From CAXBMB01 sp963976695 (GTDB lineage: Bacteria > Pseudomonadota > Alphaproteobacteria > Kiloniellales > DSM-21159): a stretch of DNA of 64,000 bases. Below, in pieces: positions 60,719-64,000 of this stretch. The notes below the pieces were generated by a model. It had not been told where the DNA came from. It searched no databases and saw only the letters and a program-made list of their open reading frames with translations. Made by a program: the position numbers and the translations under genes. The first letter of the stretch is position 1. The number at the start of each line of letters is the position of its first letter. The stretch covers positions 1 to 64,000 of the forward strand of contig CAXBMB010000015.1 in the NCBI GenBank assembly GCA_963976695.1, in the 5' to 3' direction.

Positions 60719-61267
60719 TCAGTCGATCACGCCCGAGACGGCGGCGACGTACCGCCCCACCAGTAGGATGAACAGCAGGACAGTTGGATAGAAGGTGAGC
60801 GCGAAACCCAAGGCTCTGGCCGCCGCGCCGCGCCGGTAGCCGAAACAAAACAGCGCCCGGCCCAGGGTGAAGAAAATCGCGGCGATCGGCAGCACCGCCA
60901 AGTCGTCGCGCGGCAGCAAGATCGCCGAGGCCAGGTGCACCACCACGGCCAACACCACCTGCTCCAGGGTGTTTTGAAGCAGCGCCTGCTGGGTCTTTGC
61001 CGCCGCCGTGCCGGTCGTCAGCCCGGCGCCGTCGATGTCCTGCGGGCTGAAGAACCGAAGGCGCGCCAATAAACCGATGGTTGTGATCAGCCAAAAGATC
61101 ACCAGAAGGTCCCACCCCAGCGCAAAGGCCAGTCGCGCCGGCAAGTCGTCCCCGGGGGTGAGCGCGTCTGGCGCCGCCCAAAGTCCGACCAGCAGTCCAA
61201 GCAGGCTCAGCAGCCCACCCAGGGACATTCCGGCCAGCACGCCGCGTTGTGTCGTGGAAAGCGCCAT
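60719..61267 (-). CDS. MAPEG-family membrane protein
   Basis: A 182-residue protein from ATG 61267 with AGGAGAGG upstream; the 23 extra codons before it are doubtful. Four hydrophobic helices and the TQQALLQNTLEQVVLAVVVH segment (MAPEG N-x-x-E motif) identify it. Bacterial MAPEG proteins include glutathione-dependent transferases; the function here is unknown. It converges with the CoA transferase; GCGGGC-type inverted repeats near 60666-60682 lack a T tract. Confidence 0.75.
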   Translation of the reverse strand: MALSTTQRGVLAGMSLGGLLSLLGLLVGLWAAPDALTPGDDLPARLAFALGWDLLVIFWLITTIGLLARLRFFSPQDIDGAGLTTGTAAAKTQQALLQNTLEQVVLAVVVHLASAILLPRDDLAVLPIAAIFFTLGRALFCFGYRRGAAARALGFALTFYPTVLLFILLVGRYVAAVSGVID

Positions 61268-61854
61268 GACTGCCTCTCCTGGCGTGGCGCGCTCTGCCTG
61301 GCCCTTTTGCGGCCGGTCGAGCGCTGGCCCAACCACCTTTTAAGCGTTTGATAAAAGGCGAACTTGCGGTTTAACCCAGACCCCGACGCGGTTCCCGTTG
61401 CGCCGCTTGGGCGTCGGATCCGCTTTCACGCCAGGGCGAATAGCTGACTATACGCGCAGGAGGTGAAAAAGGCGCGCGCAATTAGGGGAAAAAGTTATCG
61501 GCGGATGGTTTTTCGTTGCCGCCGTCGAGACAAGATGTCGCGGCCCCGCCGCTGGCGTCAGCGCGGCTCTCGGCAAGCGGGTGGTCATCGGCGATTTTTC
61601 TAAATTACCCCTTGTTTCAAACAGCTTGCCGGTCAGAACGCCGGAAAATGGGCGCCATGCGCGGCGTCGGGAAAGGCGGGACAGGGCGCGAAGATTATTG
61701 AAGGTATACAAAAGAAGGGCCAAAGTTACCATATCAATGCACATAATTTTCTTTACCTTTTGTTAAGTTCTTTGACCTCCTTTGGAGTGATATCGCTCCG
61801 ATTTTTCCGCGCAGGACGGTGGTTGCATTGCTTGCTGCGCGAACAGGGATTCAG
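61268..61854. other. Long spacer between MAPEG and PAS genes
   Basis: About 590 bp. The left part is GC-rich; the right part from 61690 is AT-rich (ACATAATTTTCTTTACCTTT) and probably contains the promoter of the PAS gene. It holds a small terminator-like hairpin at 61784 and no convincing gene. Confidence 0.4.
61784..61806 (+). terminator. Short terminator-like hairpin before the PAS gene
   Basis: GGAGTGAT pairs with ATCGCTCC (one wobble) at 61784-61799, followed by GATTTTT. The stem is short and there is no upstream gene on this strand, so it may be a leader attenuator. Confidence 0.35.
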
Positions 61855-62415
61855 ATGAAGACGCAATCCCAAATTGTTAGGGATCGAGACGGCCAGATGA
61901 TCGCGCACCCGCTGCTGCGGGCGCTGTTGTCCTATTGGCAGGGGCTTTGTCCCGATCAGGGACTGCCGTCCCGCAAACAGCTCGATCCGCTGCTGATGCC
62001 CAAGGGGCTGTTGAAGAACTTCTTCATCTATGAAGTGCATCGACTGGCAGAGGACCGGCTGGACTATCTGATGGCGCTGGCCGGGGGGGGTCTTTGCGCG
62101 CTTTTCGGGCGTGAGATGCGGGGCCTGCGGTTTGATGAAATTCACCCCAAGGATGTCGTCGTGGCGGTGCGGGAAGAGTTCAATTTGACGGTCCGCGAGG
62201 GCTGTCCCCACTACGCCCAACGCTGGGGTCATTGGAGCGCCGACGGGCCCTTGCCTTACGAGTGCCTGTTGCTGCCTTTTTCCACCGATGGCCGGACAGT
62301 CACCGAACTGGCGGGGGCGGCGTTCTTCGATCCGGACTTTCCGCTGCGCAACAGCTATCGGCTGTACAGCGCCGCCAACAGGCTGGCCGACCGCATGAAA
62401 GCCGATGAAGACTAG
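61855..62415 (+). CDS. PAS_5-like (DUF1488/PF07310-type) PAS domain protein
   Basis: A 186-residue protein from ATG 61855, with CAGGGA upstream. The sequence IAHPLLRALLSYWQGLCPDQGLPSRKQLDPLLMPKGLLKNFFIYEVHRLAEDRLDYLMALAGGGLCALFGREMRGL is the PAS_5 pattern common in Rhodospirillales: a short alpha-helical start and a single PAS fold without an output domain. Ligand and partner are unknown. Confidence 0.75.
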   Translation: MKTQSQIVRDRDGQMIAHPLLRALLSYWQGLCPDQGLPSRKQLDPLLMPKGLLKNFFIYEVHRLAEDRLDYLMALAGGGLCALFGREMRGLRFDEIHPKDVVVAVREEFNLTVREGCPHYAQRWGHWSADGPLPYECLLLPFSTDGRTVTELAGAAFFDPDFPLRNSYRLYSAANRLADRMKADED

Positions 62416-62545
62416 CGCCGGTTCGCTGTTGACGGCCTGACCTGGTGATCGACTATCCGCCCCGGAGTGCCCGCCATGCGGCGCGCTTGTTGGGCGCGAT
62501 CCCCAGCGGTCTTGCCGTTGACCCGGGGACCTGGCCGTCGGTCGG

Positions 62546-62585
62546 GCCGCGCCGCGCCGCGCCGTGCCGTACTGTGCCGCGCCGT
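62546..62585. repeat. 5-bp GCCGC tandem repeats
   Basis: Eight consecutive 5-bp units (GCCGC three times, then GCCGT, GCCGT, ACTGT, GCCGC, GCCGT) lie in the spacer 62416-62598 between the PAS gene and the LivF gene. It is slippage-type low-complexity DNA; nothing else is seen there. Confidence 0.6.
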
Positions 62586-62598
62586 TGCGTGTGGCAGG

Positions 62599-63294
62599 CT
62601 AGACTTCCAGCCACTCCTTGCGCACATCCGGTCTTGCCTCCAGGTCGGCGGGGCTGCCTTCGAAGACGATTTTCCCGTGCCCCATCACATAGCAGCGCTG
62701 TGAGATGGCCAGGGCGATGGTCAGCTTCTGCTCGACCAGCAAAATCGAAACGCCCCGGCGGGCGATTTCCTCCAGCAAGGCGGCCACCTGGGCGACGATT
62801 TTCGGCGCCAAGCCCTCGGTCGGCTCATCGATGATAATCAGATCGGGGTCGCCCATCAGGGTTCGGCACATGGTGAGCATTTGCTGCTCGCCGCCGCTGA
62901 GCGCCCCGGCGGCGACATCGGCGCGCTCGCGCAGGTTGGGAAAGATCTGGAACATGTCGTCGATCGACCAACGCTCGCTTGCCTTGGCGCTTTTCATGCC
63001 CATAATGAGGTTCTGGCGCGCCGTTAAGGTCGGAAAGATATCCCGGTTCTCGGGCACGATCCCCAGGCCTTTGTGGGCAATCTTGTGCGACGCCAGGCCG
63101 ACCAGTTCCTCGCCCATGAAGCGCACCGATCCGTGGCAGCTGACCGCCCCCATGATGGCCGCGGCGGTGGTGGAGCGGCCGACGCCGTTGCGGCCCAGAA
63201 GGCAGACGATCTCACCCTCGCCAACCGTCAGGTTGACGCCCTGCAGGATATGACTCTTGCCGTAATAGGCGTGAAGGTCGGTAACCTCAAGCAT
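62599..63294 (-). CDS. LivF-type ATPase with Arg in Walker A
   Basis: A 231-residue branched-chain-type ABC ATPase from ATG 63294 (MLEVTDLHAYYG). The signature LSGGEQQMLTMCRTL, Walker B LIIIDEPTEGLAP and H-loop VEQKL are normal. The Walker A reads GRNGVGRSTT, with Arg where Lys is usual; I believe this occurs in some LivF subtypes, so it is not by itself proof of inactivity. It overlaps livG by eight bases. Confidence 0.93.
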   Translation of the reverse strand: MLEVTDLHAYYGKSHILQGVNLTVGEGEIVCLLGRNGVGRSTTAAAIMGAVSCHGSVRFMGEELVGLASHKIAHKGLGIVPENRDIFPTLTARQNLIMGMKSAKASERWSIDDMFQIFPNLRERADVAAGALSGGEQQMLTMCRTLMGDPDLIIIDEPTEGLAPKIVAQVAALLEEIARRGVSILLVEQKLTIALAISQRCYVMGHGKIVFEGSPADLEARPDVRKEWLEV

Positions 63295-64000
63295 CTTCCA
63301 TCGTCTCCCGATCGGGCTGGTTTTCCGGGCCGGCCTCGACGTCCGTGCCCAGGTAGGCTTCCTGGACAGCTTTGTTTTGGCGGATCGCGTTCGGGCTGTC
63401 GGTGGCGATGATTTGGCCATAGACCAGCACGGAAATCCGGTCGGCGAGGTTGAAGATGACGCCCATGTCGTGTTCGACCATGATCAGCGTCTTACCTTCG
63501 GAGATGTTGCGGATCAGCTCTATTGCCTGCTCGGTCTCGCTGTGGCTCATCCCGGCGGTGGGTTCATCCAGCAAGATCACCTCACTGTCCCCGCCGATGG
63601 TGATGCCGATTTCCAGGGCGCGCTGTTCGGCGTAGGTCAGCAGGCCGGCCGGCACCTGATAGCGCTCGGTAAGGCCGATTTTCTCCAGAATTTCGATGGT
63701 CCGCCGGTTGACCTCCTTCAGCTTGTCGGCGTCGTGCCAAAAGGAATAGCCGCAGTTTTGGGCCCACATCACGCCACAGCGCACGTTCTCGTAGACGCTC
63801 ATTCGGGGAAAGATATTGGTCACCTGGAACGAGCGGGCCAGACCGCGGCGATAGATCTCATAGGCGGGCAGCCCGCCGATTTCCTCGCCCTTGAAGCGGA
63901 TCTCGCCGGCGCTGGGTTGGTAGCGCCCGGAGATCAGGTGGAAGAGGGTCGATTTGCCCGCCCCATTGGGGCCGATGATGGCATGGCGCTCGCCGTCACG
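63287..64000 (-). CDS. LivG-type ATPase, partial (5' end outside window)
   Basis: At least 237 residues; the frame runs off the right edge, so the start is not visible. Walker A GPNGAGKST, LivG insert GLARSFQVTNIFPRMSVYENVRCGVMW, Walker B VILLDEPTAGMSHSE and H-loop VEHDMG are present. The rest of this transporter (binding protein and permeases) should lie beyond the edge. Confidence 0.93.
   Translation of the reverse strand, partial: RDGERHAIIGPNGAGKSTLFHLISGRYQPSAGEIRFKGEEIGGLPAYEIYRRGLARSFQVTNIFPRMSVYENVRCGVMWAQNCGYSFWHDADKLKEVNRRTIEILEKIGLTERYQVPAGLLTYAEQRALEIGITIGGDSEVILLDEPTAGMSHSETEQAIELIRNISEGKTLIMVEHDMGVIFNLADRISVLVYGQIIATDSPNAIRQNKAVQEAYLGTDVEAGPENQPDRETMEDA

Noticed and set aside
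61448..61744. 98-codon minus-strand frame in the MAPEG-PAS spacer
   Set aside because: No start context or family similarity; the spacer looks non-coding.
1..64000. Search for CRISPR arrays, tRNAs, rRNAs, transposases and phage genes
   Set aside because: No regularly spaced repeats, no cloverleaf-like or rRNA segments, and no transposase or phage motifs were seen by eye.

Overview
The window is GC-rich DNA from a denitrifying Gram-negative bacterium. A Rhodospirillales-like alphaproteobacterium fits best, judging from a Tat-exported clade I NosZ, a cd1-type NirS, an alphaproteobacterial-style porin leader, many ABC uptake systems, PhoX, a GlcB/GlcG pair and an FNR/Dnr-type regulator. I saw no rRNA, tRNA, CRISPR array, insertion sequence or phage gene.

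Layout. 1-2.6 kb: start of a porin, a TIGR02466-type oxygenase and an MFS carrier. 3.0-28.8 kb: an almost complete denitrification island. It holds a Dnr-like regulator; nosRZDFY and nosX (minus strand, with no nosL); a divergent rubrerythrin-like di-iron protein; a minus-strand heme d1/nitrite reductase operon nirS-nirE-nirC-nirF-nirDL-nirG-nirH-nirJ-nirN followed by a CbiX/SirB-type chelatase; and divergent norCBQD. TTGAT-N4-GTCAA boxes lie between nosR and the di-iron gene and upstream of nirS, with a degenerate copy upstream of norC, so the island looks like one low-oxygen/NO regulon. NirE, the chelatase, NirDL/G/H, NirJ and NirN supply most steps from uroporphyrinogen III to heme d1. Only the precorrin-2 oxidation step is missing from the window.

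29-30.5 kb: GNAT, MarR regulator and a small membrane protein. 30.6-37.7 kb: a dimethylglycine/sarcosine dehydrogenase-like enzyme, an RpiR regulator with a perfect operator between them, and a polar amino acid ABC transporter. 37.7-40.9 kb: Pho box, phoX and an HDAC-family deacetylase. 40.9-45.9 kb: a decayed aromatic acyl-CoA ligase fragment and a five-gene branched-chain-type ABC transporter, probably for an aromatic acid.

46-54.3 kb: malate synthase G with a GntR-type operator, two EamA carriers, a CDGSH protein, an adenosine/adenine deaminase, a Pmp3 peptide, a GlcG-like protein and a DUF547 protein. 54.4-60.7 kb: a TetR-type regulator, a two-subunit CoA transferase, LysR, acyl-CoA dehydrogenase and a class III CoA transferase, which look like an organic-acid activation and oxidation module. 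60.7-64 kb: a MAPEG protein, a PAS_5-like protein, and the ATPases of another Liv-type transporter running off the right edge. Function calls rest on motif and family recognition by eye; no database search was run.
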